Of a DNA stretch of 64,000 nt, positions 1-8,056 are shown one piece after another (position 1 is the first letter of the stretch; every line of letters begins with the position of its first letter). Under the pieces are notes generated by a model. That model was given only the letters and a program-made list of their open reading frames with translations. It made no database searches and was not told the origin of the DNA. Source of the stretch: Mycobacterium sp. DL440 (lineage in GTDB: Bacteria > Actinomycetota > Actinomycetes > Mycobacteriales > Mycobacteriaceae); NCBI RefSeq assembly GCF_011745145.1, contig NZ_CP050191.1, positions 248,001 through 312,000 on the forward strand, given 5' to 3'. Made by a program: the position numbers and the translations under genes.

Positions 1-1
1 G

Positions 2-880
2 CGGCTCAAGGACAAGCTCGGCAATCATGCCAACGCCTCCAGTGAGGTCGAGTACGACGGCGCCACCGCCTGGCTGGTCGGCGAGGAGGGTCGCGGCGTG
101 CCGACCATCATCGAGATGGTCAACCTCACCCGGCTGGACTGCACGCTGGGCAGCGCGACCAGCATGCGCAGCGGCCTGAGCCGCGCCGTGCACCACGCTC
201 AGCACCGGAAGGCGTTCGGCGCCTATCTGATCGATCAGCCGCTGATGCGCAATGTGCTGGCTGACCTGGCCGTGGAGGCCGAGGCGGCGACCATGCTGGC
301 GATGCGGATGGCCGGTGCCACCGACAAGGCCGTGCGCGGCGACGAGCGCGAGTCGCTGTTGCGCCGCATCGGCTTGGCCGCCGGGAAATACTGGGTGTGC
401 AAGCGGGCCACCCCGCATGCCGCCGAGGCCATGGAATGCCTGGGCGGCAACGGTTACGTCGAGGAATCCGGCATGCCCCGGCTGTACCGCGAGGCCCCGC
501 TGATGGGCATCTGGGAAGGCTCGGGCAATGTCAGCGCGCTGGATACCTTGCGCGCCATGGCAACCCGGCCCGAGAGCGTCGAGGTTCTCTTCGACGAACT
601 GTCCAAGACGGCCGGGCAGGATCCCCGGCTGGACCGCCACGTCACCACCCTGCAGAACGATCTGCAGGACCTGGAGACCATCACCTACCGGGGCCGCAAG
701 GTCGCCGAGGACATCTCGCTGGCCCTGCAGGGCGCGCTGCTGGTGCGTCATGGTCACCCGGCCGTGGCCGAGGCGTTCCTGGCCAGCCGGCTCGGCGGGC
801 AGTGGGGCCAGGCTTTCGGCACGTTGCCGACCGGCTTGGACCTGGCACCGATCCTCGAGCGGGCACTGGTCAAAGGATGA
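2..880 (+). CDS. fadE8: Acyl-CoA dehydrogenase, FadE8/AidB-like, 5' truncated by window edge
   Basis: C-terminal 292 residues of a flavin-dependent acyl-CoA dehydrogenase, which oxidises acyl-CoA to enoyl-CoA in beta-oxidation. The reading frame is open to base 2, so the N-terminal and part of the middle domain lie outside the window. Visible family features are the GEEGRGVPTI segment, the QPLMRNVLADLAVEAEAA helix of the C-terminal four-helix bundle, and the FAD/substrate loop CLGGNGYVEESGMPRLYRE followed by GIWEGSGNVSALD. The WEGSGNV form is typical of the AidB-like branch. It heads a same-strand run with two crotonase genes and a PaaX regulator, the order seen at Rv0672-Rv0675, which is the basis for the symbol. 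The substrate chain cannot be read from the sequence. Confidence 0.85.
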   Translation, partial: RLKDKLGNHANASSEVEYDGATAWLVGEEGRGVPTIIEMVNLTRLDCTLGSATSMRSGLSRAVHHAQHRKAFGAYLIDQPLMRNVLADLAVEAEAATMLAMRMAGATDKAVRGDERESLLRRIGLAAGKYWVCKRATPHAAEAMECLGGNGYVEESGMPRLYREAPLMGIWEGSGNVSALDTLRAMATRPESVEVLFDELSKTAGQDPRLDRHVTTLQNDLQDLETITYRGRKVAEDISLALQGALLVRHGHPAVAEAFLASRLGGQWGQAFGTLPTGLDLAPILERALVKG

Positions 881-891
881 CCTTTTCCATG

Positions 892-951
892 GCGAGCAGA
901 CACAAACCCGCACAATTTCAGGCAATTCAGTACGGGTTTGCGTCTGCTCGC
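892..951. repeat. Long inverted repeat, GCGAGCAGAC-type hairpin (copy 1)
   Basis: Arms GCGAGCAGACACAAACCCG (892-910) and CGGGTTTGCGTCTGCTCGC (933-951) pair over 19 bp with one A/C mismatch; the loop is 22 nt. It starts 12 nt after the fadE8 stop and ends 30 nt before the echA4 start. A related arm occurs in three other intergenic hairpins in this window (22554, 43745, 57411). Likely a mycobacterial terminator-like or RNA-processing element; there is no clean U-tract here. Confidence 0.6.
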
Positions 952-980
952 GGGGGAATTCGCCGGGGAGGGGTGAGCGC

Positions 981-1901
981 ATGACCGTCGACTTCGACAA
1001 TCTCAAGACCATGACCTATGAGGTCACCGACCGGATAGCCCGAATCACGTTCAACCGTCCCGAAAAAGGCAACTCGATCGTCGCCGACACCCCGCTGGAA
1101 CTGCAGGCCCTGGTCGAGCGTGCGGACCTGGACCCGAATGTCCACGTGATCCTGGTATCCGGTCGCGGCGAGGGCTTCTGCGCCGGATTCGACCTGTCGG
1201 CCTACGCCGACGGAACCGGCGAGGCCGGGGGAGGCCGCTACGACGGCACCGTGCTGTCCGGGAAAACCCAGGCGATCAACCATCTTCCGGACCAACCGTG
1301 GGATCCGATGGTGGACTATCAGATGATGAGCCGGTTCGTTCGCGGCTTCTCCAGCCTGATGCATGCCGACAAGCCGACAGTGGTCAAGATCCATGGCTAC
1401 TGCGTGGCCGGTGGCACCGATATTGCGCTGCACGCCGATCAGGTGATCACTGCCGCCGACGCCAAGATCGGCTACCCGCCGATGCGGGTATGGGGTGTTC
1501 CGGCGGCTGGTCTGTGGGCGCACCGACTGGGGGATCAGCGCGCCAAACGCCTTCTGTTCACCGGGGACTGCATCACCGGCGCGCAGGCCGCCGAATGGGG
1601 TCTGGCCGTCGAGGCGCCTGAGCCTCAGGATTTGGACGATCGAGTCGAGCGTCTGCTTGCACGTATCGCGGCCATGCCGGTCAACCAGCTCATCATGGCC
1701 AAGCTGGCCTGCAATTCCGCGTTGCTGCAGCAGGGTGTGTCGACCAGCCGGATGGTCAGCACGGTGTTCGACGGCATCGCGCGGCACACCCCCGAGGGGC
1801 ACGCATTCGTCGCCGACGCGCAAGAGCACGGCTTCCGCGAAGCGGTGCGCCACCGTGACGAGCCGATGGGTGACTACGGGCGCAGGTCTTCCGGGGTCTG
1901 A
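981..1901 (+). CDS. echA4: Enoyl-CoA hydratase/isomerase family protein (EchA4-like)
   Basis: Crotonase-fold protein of 306 residues, expected to hydrate or isomerise an enoyl-CoA. The N-terminus RIARITFNRPEKGNSI and the oxyanion-hole segments GRGEGFCAGFDLSAY (around residue 70) and KIHGYCVAGGTDIALHAD (around residue 140) are classical. A family insertion lies between these blocks (GGGRYDGTVLSGKTQAINH). ATG 981 follows GGGGTGAGCGC. The stop is one base before the ATG of the PaaX-type regulator, so the two are probably co-transcribed. Gene order fadE - ech - PaaX - ech matches Rv0672-Rv0675. The canonical catalytic Glu pair is not clearly recognisable, so a non-hydratase crotonase activity is possible. 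Confidence 0.85.
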   Translation: MTVDFDNLKTMTYEVTDRIARITFNRPEKGNSIVADTPLELQALVERADLDPNVHVILVSGRGEGFCAGFDLSAYADGTGEAGGGRYDGTVLSGKTQAINHLPDQPWDPMVDYQMMSRFVRGFSSLMHADKPTVVKIHGYCVAGGTDIALHADQVITAADAKIGYPPMRVWGVPAAGLWAHRLGDQRAKRLLFTGDCITGAQAAEWGLAVEAPEPQDLDDRVERLLARIAAMPVNQLIMAKLACNSALLQQGVSTSRMVSTVFDGIARHTPEGHAFVADAQEHGFREAVRHRDEPMGDYGRRSSGV

Positions 1902-1902
1902 G

Positions 1903-2634
1903 ATGGTCGTGCTCAAACGGATGGCGGCTCGCTCGGTGGTGTTGAGCGTGCTGCTCGGCGCGCATCCGGCGTGGGCGAGTGCGGCCGAGCTGATCAGGCT
2001 GACGGCGGATTTCGACATCAAAGAACCGACGCTGCGGGTGGCGCTGACTCGCATGGTCAGTGCCGGTGACCTGGTTCGCTCCGAGGACGGCTACCGGCTG
2101 TCGGACCGGCTGTTGACCCGTCAGCGCCGCCAGGACGACGCGATCGATCCGCAGTTGCGTGAGTATGACGGTCAATGGCTGACACTGGTCATCACCAGCG
2201 TCGGTACTGATGCGCGTACCCGGGCATCGCTCCGGAATGCCCTGCAGCAGTACCGGTTCGGTGAACTGCGCGAGGGTGTGTGGATGCGCCCGGACAATCT
2301 CGATCAGGCCTTGCCGCAGGAGATCACCGACCGGGTGCGGGTTCTGCACACCCGGGACGACGATCCGGCCGGTCTGGCCGCCGCGCTGTGGGACCTTCCG
2401 GGCTGGCGGCGCACCGGCGAGCAGTTGTTGGACGAGATGGCCGACGCGGCCGACGTTCCGGGGCGGTTCGTCGCGGCCGCGGGCATTGTGCGTCACCTTC
2501 TTTCGGACCCGGTTCTGCCCGACGAGCTGCAGCCGCGTAGTTGGCCGGGTGCCGATTTGCGTAAGGCCTACAACGACTTCGCGGCCGAACTCGTTGATCG
2601 GCGCGATCAGAACGAACTCATGGAGGCAACGTGA
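1903..2634 (+). CDS. PaaX-family transcriptional regulator
   Basis: Protein of 243 residues. The N-terminal half reads as the winged-helix domain of the PaaX/phenylacetate repressor family (FDIKEPTLRVALTRMVSAGD with the wing LVRSEDGYRLSDRLL). The middle and C-terminal parts carry PaaX-type segments such as YDGQWLTLVITSV and the DLPGWRRTGEQLL motif. PaaX-type repressors sense aryl-CoA or acyl-CoA thioesters, so it probably controls the flanking fadE/echA genes; this is inference from position. Its start lies one base after the upstream stop and its TGA overlaps the GTG of the next crotonase gene (GTGA), indicating translational coupling. By synteny it corresponds to Rv0674. Confidence 0.8.
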   Translation: MVVLKRMAARSVVLSVLLGAHPAWASAAELIRLTADFDIKEPTLRVALTRMVSAGDLVRSEDGYRLSDRLLTRQRRQDDAIDPQLREYDGQWLTLVITSVGTDARTRASLRNALQQYRFGELREGVWMRPDNLDQALPQEITDRVRVLHTRDDDPAGLAAALWDLPGWRRTGEQLLDEMADAADVPGRFVAAAGIVRHLLSDPVLPDELQPRSWPGADLRKAYNDFAAELVDRRDQNELMEAT

Positions 2635-3395
2635 CCAAAGCTGTCCGGGTTGAACGCAACGGTGCGGTGACCACGGTCATCATCGACCGCCCGCACGCCC
2701 GTAATGCGGTCGACGGGCCCACCGCCGCGGCCCTGTTCGCCGCGTTCGAGCAGTTCGACGCGGACGACGACGCCGCGGTGGCGGTGTTGACCGGCGCCAA
2801 CGGCACGTTCTGTGCCGGCGCCGATCTCAAAGCCTTTGGTACGCCCGAGATGAACCGGCTGGACTCTGTCGGGCCCGGGCCGATGGGACCGAGCCGAATG
2901 GTGTTGTCCAAGCCGGTGATCGCCGCGATCAGCGGCCACGCGGTGGCCGGCGGTTTGGAACTGGCGTTGTGGTGTGACCTGCGGGTGGTCGAGGAGGACG
3001 CCGTGCTGGGCGTGTTCTGCCGCCGGTGGGGAGTGCCCCTGATCGACGGCGGCACCGTGCGGCTGCCCCGGCTGATCGGGCAGAGCCGCGCCATGGACCT
3101 GATCCTGACCGGGCGTGCCGTCGACGCCGCCGAAGCCCACGCGATCGGCCTGGCCAACCGGGTGGTGCCGACCGGGCAGGCCCGCGCGGCGGCCGAGGAG
3201 CTCGCCGTCGAGCTTTCCCGGCTTCCTCAGCAATGTATGCGTGCCGACCGCCTCTCGGCACTGCATCAGTGGGGCGAATCCGAGCAGACGGCAATGGAAT
3301 TCGAATTCGCCAGCATCGAGCGCGTCAAACACGAAGCCGCTCACGGAGCGGGACGGTTCGCCCGAGGCGCCGGCCGGCACGGCGCGAGCGCGTAA
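2631..3395 (+). CDS. echA5: Enoyl-CoA hydratase/isomerase family protein (EchA5-like)
   Basis: Crotonase-fold protein of 254 residues starting at a GTG that overlaps the stop of the PaaX gene. Family blocks: VTTVIIDRPHARNAVDG at the N-terminus, GANGTFCAGADLKAFG (first oxyanion-hole strand, about residue 60), ISGHAVAGGLELALWCDLRV (about residue 100), then RRWGVPLIDGGTVRLPRLIG and LTGRAVDAAEAHAIGLANRVV. It ends with a basic/Gly tail. In the family, enoyl-CoA is hydrated to 3-hydroxyacyl-CoA. It is the last gene of the fadE8 cluster and is followed by a strong bidirectional hairpin at 3414-3449. Corresponds by order to Rv0675. Confidence 0.85.
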   Translation: MTKAVRVERNGAVTTVIIDRPHARNAVDGPTAAALFAAFEQFDADDDAAVAVLTGANGTFCAGADLKAFGTPEMNRLDSVGPGPMGPSRMVLSKPVIAAISGHAVAGGLELALWCDLRVVEEDAVLGVFCRRWGVPLIDGGTVRLPRLIGQSRAMDLILTGRAVDAAEAHAIGLANRVVPTGQARAAAEELAVELSRLPQQCMRADRLSALHQWGESEQTAMEFEFASIERVKHEAAHGAGRFARGAGRHGASA

Positions 3396-3413
3396 GCCTC
3401 ACCGACTGCAGGC

Positions 3414-3449
3414 ACGGCGCTCGGCTGGGATGTCCCCGCCGAGCGCCGT
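3414..3449. terminator. Hairpin between convergent genes
   Basis: A perfect 12-bp stem, ACGGCGCTCGGC (3414-3425) with GCCGAGCGCCGT (3438-3449), encloses an inner GGG/CCC stem. It sits between the convergent stops of the crotonase gene and the exported-protein gene, so it can serve both strands. No long U-tract follows, which is common for mycobacterial terminators. Confidence 0.6.
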
Positions 3450-3474
3450 TCGCGCCGTTGCGCGGGTCAGCCGG

Positions 3475-4836
3475 CTACTTGCTGTGATCACCACCGGCAC
3501 GGTGCTTGGCGCCGCCGCTGCGTGCTTTGGTGCCGTGCTTGGCCGTGTCGCGTTGCGCCTTCGCCACGTTCTTCACCGTCCCGACCACCCGCTTGGCCGA
3601 TCTGCTGGTATTCCGTTCTGTCCGAGTGTTCTTCGTGCCTGAGGTATCCGATGCAGCCGACGTGTCGGCCGGCTCGGCTTCGGCCTCAGTACCGGCTGGG
3701 GTACCTGCTGCGGGGGTATCCACGACCGGTCGCTGCGGTGTGACGGACAGTGTGACGGTCTTGACGGCCGCGGCGGTGGAGTCCGCGATGCGGCCGACGG
3801 CGCGGGTGAGGTCGGCAGCGGGATCGCCCAGCTCCCGGGTGGCGGCCAGCGCCTTGCCGTTGACCATCGGTGTGTCCGCGGCTACGTCAGCGGTCACATC
3901 GGTTGGTGTAGTCGGCTCGTCCACCTCGGTGGTCGCTGGAACCTCCGGAACGCTCGGCTTTTGCCAGCCGATGGCTGTCGCGATCGTCTGCGGCAAGGTC
4001 ACCAGGAGGCTCTGGACCAGGCCGCGGTTGAACACCGCATCTGCCGCGGTGAGCAGGCCGGATGTCCCTGCCGCGATACCGTTGTAGTACCCATTCAGAA
4101 CTGCGCCGGTGAGCACAGCGGGAGTGTTGACGAGCGCATTGAGGGCCGCGGCCGGATCGCCGGCCTCGGCGGCGTCGAGAATGTTTTGGGCACTGTCTCC
4201 CAACACATTGATCACGCTCTCCACCGGATTCAGTACGCCGAGGCCCAGGGGCATCAGCAGATCAGGCACCGCAGAGAGGGCGTTCAGGAGGTTGCGGCCC
4301 ATACCCAAGGGGATCTGCATCGTATTGATCAGTGGGTTGGCAAAAGCAAAGAGACGGAACACGACATTGCTGAGAACGCTTGCCGCGCCGGCGACATTGC
4401 CCGCCGCGAGATAGTCGACGGCCTGGTTGACGAAGAACTTCAGCCGGTAGTCCTCAGCCGACGTGAAGAACTGGATGTAGCTCATGGCAGCTGCGTCGAG
4501 CGAGGTCGCGAGTAGCTGTCCGTTGGCCATTTGATTGGCGATGACCTGCTGCAGGATCGGAAATGGGTTGGCGGCCATTTCTCCGCCGATTTGCGCCACA
4601 TTCTCGAAGGCAGGCTCGAAGACATTCATCCATGCCGTGATGGGGTCGACGGCGAATGGGTTCTCGAGTTCGTCGGCGAGTGCGGTGAGTTGGACCGACG
4701 CCGATGAGACATGAGGTGTCGCGACCGTGGCGTCGGGCAGCGGTGAAGTGACCGGGCTGATCGGACCCACCGCGATGGCGCCGGCGCCGGCCAACGCGAT
4801 GCCGGCGGTGAGGGTCGATCGCATGGCTGAGTGCAT
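3475..4836 (-). CDS. Exported Ala-rich mycobacterial protein of unknown function
   Basis: Protein of 453 residues. ATG 4836 is chosen because it begins a signal-peptide-like stretch (MRSTLTAGIALAGAGAIAVG) ending in Pro/Ser-rich sequence, and GAGAGAAATGGA lies upstream; the frame is open further 5' but that part looks non-coding. Residues about 40-300 are a helical Ala/Leu/Asn-rich domain (ITAWMNVFEPAFENVAQIGG, FFTSAEDYRLKFFVNQAVDY). About 300-400 is Thr/Pro/Val-rich low-complexity sequence, and the last 50 residues are strongly basic (Lys/Arg/His). It resembles large exported protein families of environmental mycobacteria that I cannot name. It stands where mmpL5/mmpS5 would be by synteny. 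Confidence 0.7.
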   Translation of the reverse strand: MHSAMRSTLTAGIALAGAGAIAVGPISPVTSPLPDATVATPHVSSASVQLTALADELENPFAVDPITAWMNVFEPAFENVAQIGGEMAANPFPILQQVIANQMANGQLLATSLDAAAMSYIQFFTSAEDYRLKFFVNQAVDYLAAGNVAGAASVLSNVVFRLFAFANPLINTMQIPLGMGRNLLNALSAVPDLLMPLGLGVLNPVESVINVLGDSAQNILDAAEAGDPAAALNALVNTPAVLTGAVLNGYYNGIAAGTSGLLTAADAVFNRGLVQSLLVTLPQTIATAIGWQKPSVPEVPATTEVDEPTTPTDVTADVAADTPMVNGKALAATRELGDPAADLTRAVGRIADSTAAAVKTVTLSVTPQRPVVDTPAAGTPAGTEAEAEPADTSAASDTSGTKNTRTERNTSRSAKRVVGTVKNVAKAQRDTAKHGTKARSGGAKHRAGGDHSK

Positions 4837-5352
4837 TGAGATTCCATTTCTCTCACGTGATTTTGAATGCATCTGAAGGTACCGGAGGCATCGCCGATAG
4901 TTGCTCTTTGAAGAAAACTGACCGCCGGTCGATGCTCGGCCACCGGTCATCGGCAATTCAGGGTTCGGGTAAAGGGCGTGCTCTCTGGCTGCTCCGCGCG
5001 TAAATAGCAAACTAAGTGAAGTGTAAAAATATTTTGATACGCAAGTAGTTTGAGAGAAACTGAAACTTGTTCATCGGGCCGGTCCACGGGCCGGTGGATC
5101 GATCGAAAAGGTGGAATATCCGGTTTTTTGGGGCGTTGGCGGCTCGTCATTGGGGGGTCGATCTATGAAGGACAGTCGTCGGAGTTGGCGATCGAGTGTC
5201 CTGGTCCACAGCAACTCGGTCGTGATGCGCTGGCCTACGCCGCAGATTGGGCACGGGCGATGCGAGGTTCGAGCCTTGTTGCGGCGGTGCCGTGGACTCT
5301 CCGACATACTTCGATGGACCAGAAGAATGAATTCAGTCGGCGTAGCAGTGGA
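4837..5352. other. 516-bp intergenic region with an AT-rich core
   Basis: No convincing gene. Small frames on both strands (for example 5071-5307 minus) lack family features. The part around 5000-5065 is far richer in A/T than its surroundings and holds an inverted pair CAAACTA (5008-5014) / TAGTTTG (5046-5052). It is probably the promoter and control region of the minus-strand exported protein. Confidence 0.4.
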
Positions 5353-5787
5353 TCAGCGAAGGGCGGTGTTGATGCGCCGGCAACAATCACCCAGCGACGT
5401 CATCTGAGTGCGCGACAGCTGATTCAGGTAAAGCTCGCGAACGGCTCGTGCGTAGGTGCGCATGGCGTTCTGTAGGTGTGCGCGACCAGCGTGGGTAATG
5501 GTGGCGTGTACCGACCGCCGGTCGTGCTGATCGGTCGTACGGGTGATCAGCCTGCGTGATTCCATACGTCGGACCCGCGCGGTGGCGCGGCTGGGAATCA
5601 GCGCCAGGGACCGGGCAAGGTCGCCCATTCGAGCGGATCCACATTCTGACTTGGTCAGCAATTCGAGCAACAGGACATCGACCAGTGCGAGATCGTGCTC
5701 GTCCATCAGCGTTTGGTCCACGTTCTGGCAAAGCTGAGTCGATGAATCGAGGAAGCGCTGCCAGCACTCTTGCTCGCTATCCTCCAC
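5353..5787 (-). CDS. MarR-family transcriptional regulator
   Basis: About 144 residues. The winged helix is visible in ALVDVLLLELLTKSECGSARM, then MGDLARSLALIPSRATARVR (recognition region) and the wing RLITRTTDQHDRRSVHATIT with the MarR D-x-R-S pattern, then a C-terminal dimer helix. No ATG is available near the N-terminus; GTG 5787 is used and TTG 5805 is an alternative. It sits near where Rv0678 (MarR repressor of mmpS5/mmpL5) would be expected, but the sequence does not resemble what I recall of Rv0678 and the strand differs, so I do not equate them. Targets are unknown; the adjacent genes are candidates. Confidence 0.75.
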   Translation of the reverse strand: MEDSEQECWQRFLDSSTQLCQNVDQTLMDEHDLALVDVLLLELLTKSECGSARMGDLARSLALIPSRATARVRRMESRRLITRTTDQHDRRSVHATITHAGRAHLQNAMRTYARAVRELYLNQLSRTQMTSLGDCCRRINTALR

Positions 5788-5907
5788 AGCGGATGATGCT
5801 AACAATCCGCGGCGCTCGAGAAGGTCGGTTTCCGTCAGAATGCCTTCAGGCGCAACACATTCGTCGTGCGAAAAGTTCTGACAGGCAACGACTCTGAGAC
5901 AGAGTGG

Positions 5908-6324
5908 CTAACCCTTGTTGACCTTGTTGTTGCTGCCGGTGTTGGTGACCTTCGGGTCGCCCGCGGCGTAGCTGACCGTGTTGTTGAGCCCGATGATGGT
6001 GAGCCCCTTGTCGATCCGCTCGAAGGTGATCTTGTTGTCGGATCCGCCGATGTTCACGTTGGCGCAGGTGCCCTTGACGGTCAGCGTGTTGTTGGTGCCG
6101 CCCACTGTGAGCGATTTGCCGTCGGCGCAGTCGATGTCGGTCGTGGTGCCGACCGACATGTAGTTGATGGTGTTGCCGACCTCGACGTTGACGCCGGACG
6201 ATCCCGCCGTGGCGCTCGGGGTATTGGTGTCCGAGCTCTCGGATCCACAGGCCGCCAGGGCGAGCGCGGCGGCAGCGGCGCCGATTCCGAGGATCAGCTG
6301 GGTGTGGGGGAAACGGATGAGCAC
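5908..6324 (-). CDS. DUF3060 lipoprotein
   Basis: Protein of 138 residues from GTG 6324. The lipoprotein signal peptide ends in the lipobox LAAC, with lipidated Cys26, followed by a Ser/Thr-rich linker. The rest is a DUF3060 domain: short beta-strand turns with repeated Asn/Gly corners (GGTNNTLTVKGTCANVNIGG, SDNKITFERIDKGLTI, GLNNTVSYAAGDPKV). The regular spacing of N-N and G-T-x-N turns suggests a small right-handed beta-helix, an inference from the repeat. Two Cys (DCADG, GTCANV) could form a disulfide. It is followed in the same orientation by a related secreted protein; the pair corresponds to Rv0679c-Rv0680c by position. Function unknown. Confidence 0.75.
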   Translation of the reverse strand: MLIRFPHTQLILGIGAAAAALALAACGSESSDTNTPSATAGSSGVNVEVGNTINYMSVGTTTDIDCADGKSLTVGGTNNTLTVKGTCANVNIGGSDNKITFERIDKGLTIIGLNNTVSYAAGDPKVTNTGSNNKVNKG

Positions 6325-6356
6325 GGGTCTATCTCTGCTTTCTTCCTCAGACTTCG

Positions 6357-6734
6357 TCAGGCGGGGACGCGGCTGATCTGGTTGACCATCGCCAGTTCGC
6401 GGCCGCGGTCGACGATTATCGGGTCGCCGTTCTTGAAGAACACCGTCTGGTCCCAGCCGTACACCGTGATGTCGTTGATGACGTTGTCGGCGACGATCAC
6501 ATTGGAGGTCCCCTGCACCGTGATCGCCCAGCAGGTACCCATCGCATTGACCCGGTTGTTGGACCCGTTGACCAACAGCGTGGCGTTGTTGCAGTCCACG
6601 GTTTGTTCGGTGCTCTGGCCGGTGATGGTGGTGTCACCGTTCTTGGCCGCCGCGCCGGGTGCGCCGACGGTCAGCGTCAGCGGCAACGTGAGGGCGCCCG
6701 CAGCCACTACCCGGCCTACAACTTTCCAACTCAC
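6357..6734 (-). CDS. DUF3060 secreted protein
   Basis: Protein of 125 residues. GTG 6734 is preferred because GGAAGGGGACTCACC lies directly upstream and it opens a Sec-type signal peptide (VVGRVVAAGALTLPLTLTVG ending GAPGAAA). There is no lipobox Cys, unlike its neighbour. The mature part repeats DUF3060 turns (TEQTVDCNNATLLVNGSNNR, GTCWAITVQGTSNVIVADNV, INDITVYGWDQTVFFKNGDP) with two Cys. It lies 32 bp upstream of the DUF3060 lipoprotein in the same direction, suggesting co-expression of an anchored and a released form. It is divergent from the DUF3558 genes. Confidence 0.75.
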   Translation of the reverse strand: MSWKVVGRVVAAGALTLPLTLTVGAPGAAAKNGDTTITGQSTEQTVDCNNATLLVNGSNNRVNAMGTCWAITVQGTSNVIVADNVINDITVYGWDQTVFFKNGDPIIVDRGRELAMVNQISRVPA

Positions 6735-6865
6735 GGTGAGTCCCCTTCCGATCCGCTGCGAGAAGAGTACGTGGCGCACTTGCGGTAACGGCAAGGGTTG
6801 GCCACTTTGACGGGCGGTTGCCGACAGGTCGCGTGTGGTGTCGGTGCTGGGTACCGTGTTCAGCA

Positions 6866-7444
6866 ATGCGTCGGTGTGTTGTTCAGGCTGCTGCCGTGGC
6901 AGTCACAGCCGTGGTGACCGTCGCGGGGTGTTCGCGCACCATCGACGGGGCTGCCGAGCGCGCGTCGGCCGATACCGCCGATCCCGATCGCAGTTTCGGC
7001 TATGTCGACGACCGGTGCGGGCTGCTCGTCGACAGCACGATCCAGGAGATCCTGGCCGCCGACAACGTGGTGCGCCCGTACAGCGGGGCGGTCTGCCAGT
7101 ACGTGTTGTCGCGTAAGGCCGGACCGGCGCCGACGGCAGGCCCACTCGCGATGCTCGACGTGATCTTCTCCTGGTTCGAGAAGGGGTCCCTGGAGCGGGA
7201 GCGGGCGGTGGCCCGCAGCCGTGATGCCGAGATCACCGACACTGTCGTCGAACGCCACCAGGCATTCCTCGCACGCCGCGATGTCACCGGCGCGGCCTGC
7301 TCGGCGACCGCTTCGGCCGGGTCGGGCGTCATCAGCTGGTGGGTGCAGTTCCGCGGTGCGGGCAATGGCGGACCGGCCGGCATGGGTGACCCGTGCCAGG
7401 ACGCCAAGAAGCTGCTCTCGGCCACCCTTCAATCGGAACTCTGA
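6866..7444 (+). CDS. DUF3558 lipoprotein
   Basis: Protein of 192 residues. ATG 6866 gives a short basic N-terminus, a hydrophobic stretch (VVQAAAVAVTAVVTV) and the lipobox VAGC at Cys22. The mature part matches the DUF3558 pattern: LLVDSTIQEILAADN, GAVCQYVLSR, a central segment with W at DVIFSWFEKG, and a C-terminal GDPCQDAKKLLSATL typical of these proteins. The family is confined largely to actinobacteria and is expected on the outer face of the membrane; its function is unknown. It overlaps no other gene and is followed after 2 nt by a second DUF3558 lipoprotein, like the LprB/LprC pair known elsewhere in mycobacteria. Confidence 0.75.
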   Translation: MRRCVVQAAAVAVTAVVTVAGCSRTIDGAAERASADTADPDRSFGYVDDRCGLLVDSTIQEILAADNVVRPYSGAVCQYVLSRKAGPAPTAGPLAMLDVIFSWFEKGSLERERAVARSRDAEITDTVVERHQAFLARRDVTGAACSATASAGSGVISWWVQFRGAGNGGPAGMGDPCQDAKKLLSATLQSEL

Positions 7445-7446
7445 CC

Positions 7447-7977
7447 GTGGCGCACCATTGCCTCGCCGCGAGGTGTCTGGCCGGCTTCGCAGCCGGGGTG
7501 GCGTTGCTGACCGCGTGCGGGCCGACGGACACGTCGTCGGCCCCCGAGCCTGCGTCCCCCGGCAGCGGTTTCCACGGCGTGGACTGCAACGGCATCACCG
7601 ATGCTGACATCGCCGATGCCGTCGGATCCTCGATGTTCACCAAGGCTGTGGTCAGCGACACCGGGTGCTTCTGGCAGGAGAACTCGGTACTGGGCACCTT
7701 CGGTGCCGGGATGGGTATCTCCACGTGGTGGTACCGGGGCAGTGACATGGACACCGAACGGACATTGGAGACCCGGGCCGGGCGCACCCTCACCGAGCTG
7801 TCGATCGACGGAAACAAGGGCTTTCGGGCGGCCGACGCGAATGTGTGCAGCATCTACGTGGCCAAGGGCGAGGACGTCATCACCTGGTCGATCCAGACGA
7901 TGAATCCGGCCACGCTGCCTGACCTGTGTCAGGTCGTCGAGAAACTCGCCCGGCTCAGTCAGGGCCGGGTCAACTGA
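7447..7977 (+). CDS. DUF3558 lipoprotein, second of a pair
   Basis: Protein of 176 residues from GTG 7447, which lies 2 nt after the upstream stop; this start gives a proper signal peptide with lipobox LTAC (Cys24). DUF3558 features are the CNGITDADIADAVG segment, GCFWQENSVLG, the STWWYRGSDMDTER region and the C-terminal LPDLCQVVEKLARLSQG. The tandem arrangement with a divergent family member suggests the two proteins work as a pair. No enzymatic motif is visible. The context (cell-envelope lipoproteins next to a TetR gene) gives no clear role. Confidence 0.75.
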   Translation: MAHHCLAARCLAGFAAGVALLTACGPTDTSSAPEPASPGSGFHGVDCNGITDADIADAVGSSMFTKAVVSDTGCFWQENSVLGTFGAGMGISTWWYRGSDMDTERTLETRAGRTLTELSIDGNKGFRAADANVCSIYVAKGEDVITWSIQTMNPATLPDLCQVVEKLARLSQGRVN

Positions 7978-8056
7978 TCTGCTCTGTCTGAGGGGCTACA
8001 GTTCACGGCGACCCCAACAGCGGCGTCAATCACATCGACTCGAAGGCAGTGCGTAC

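Noticed and set aside
927..2054. 375-residue minus-strand frame over the echA4-like gene
   Set aside because: Crotonase motifs on the plus strand decide; minus frame is a shadow.
5071..5307. Possible small gene (78 residues, with a CPICG motif) in the 4837-5352 gap
   Set aside because: No ribosome site, odd composition, overlapping alternative frames on the other strand; the single CxxC is not enough.
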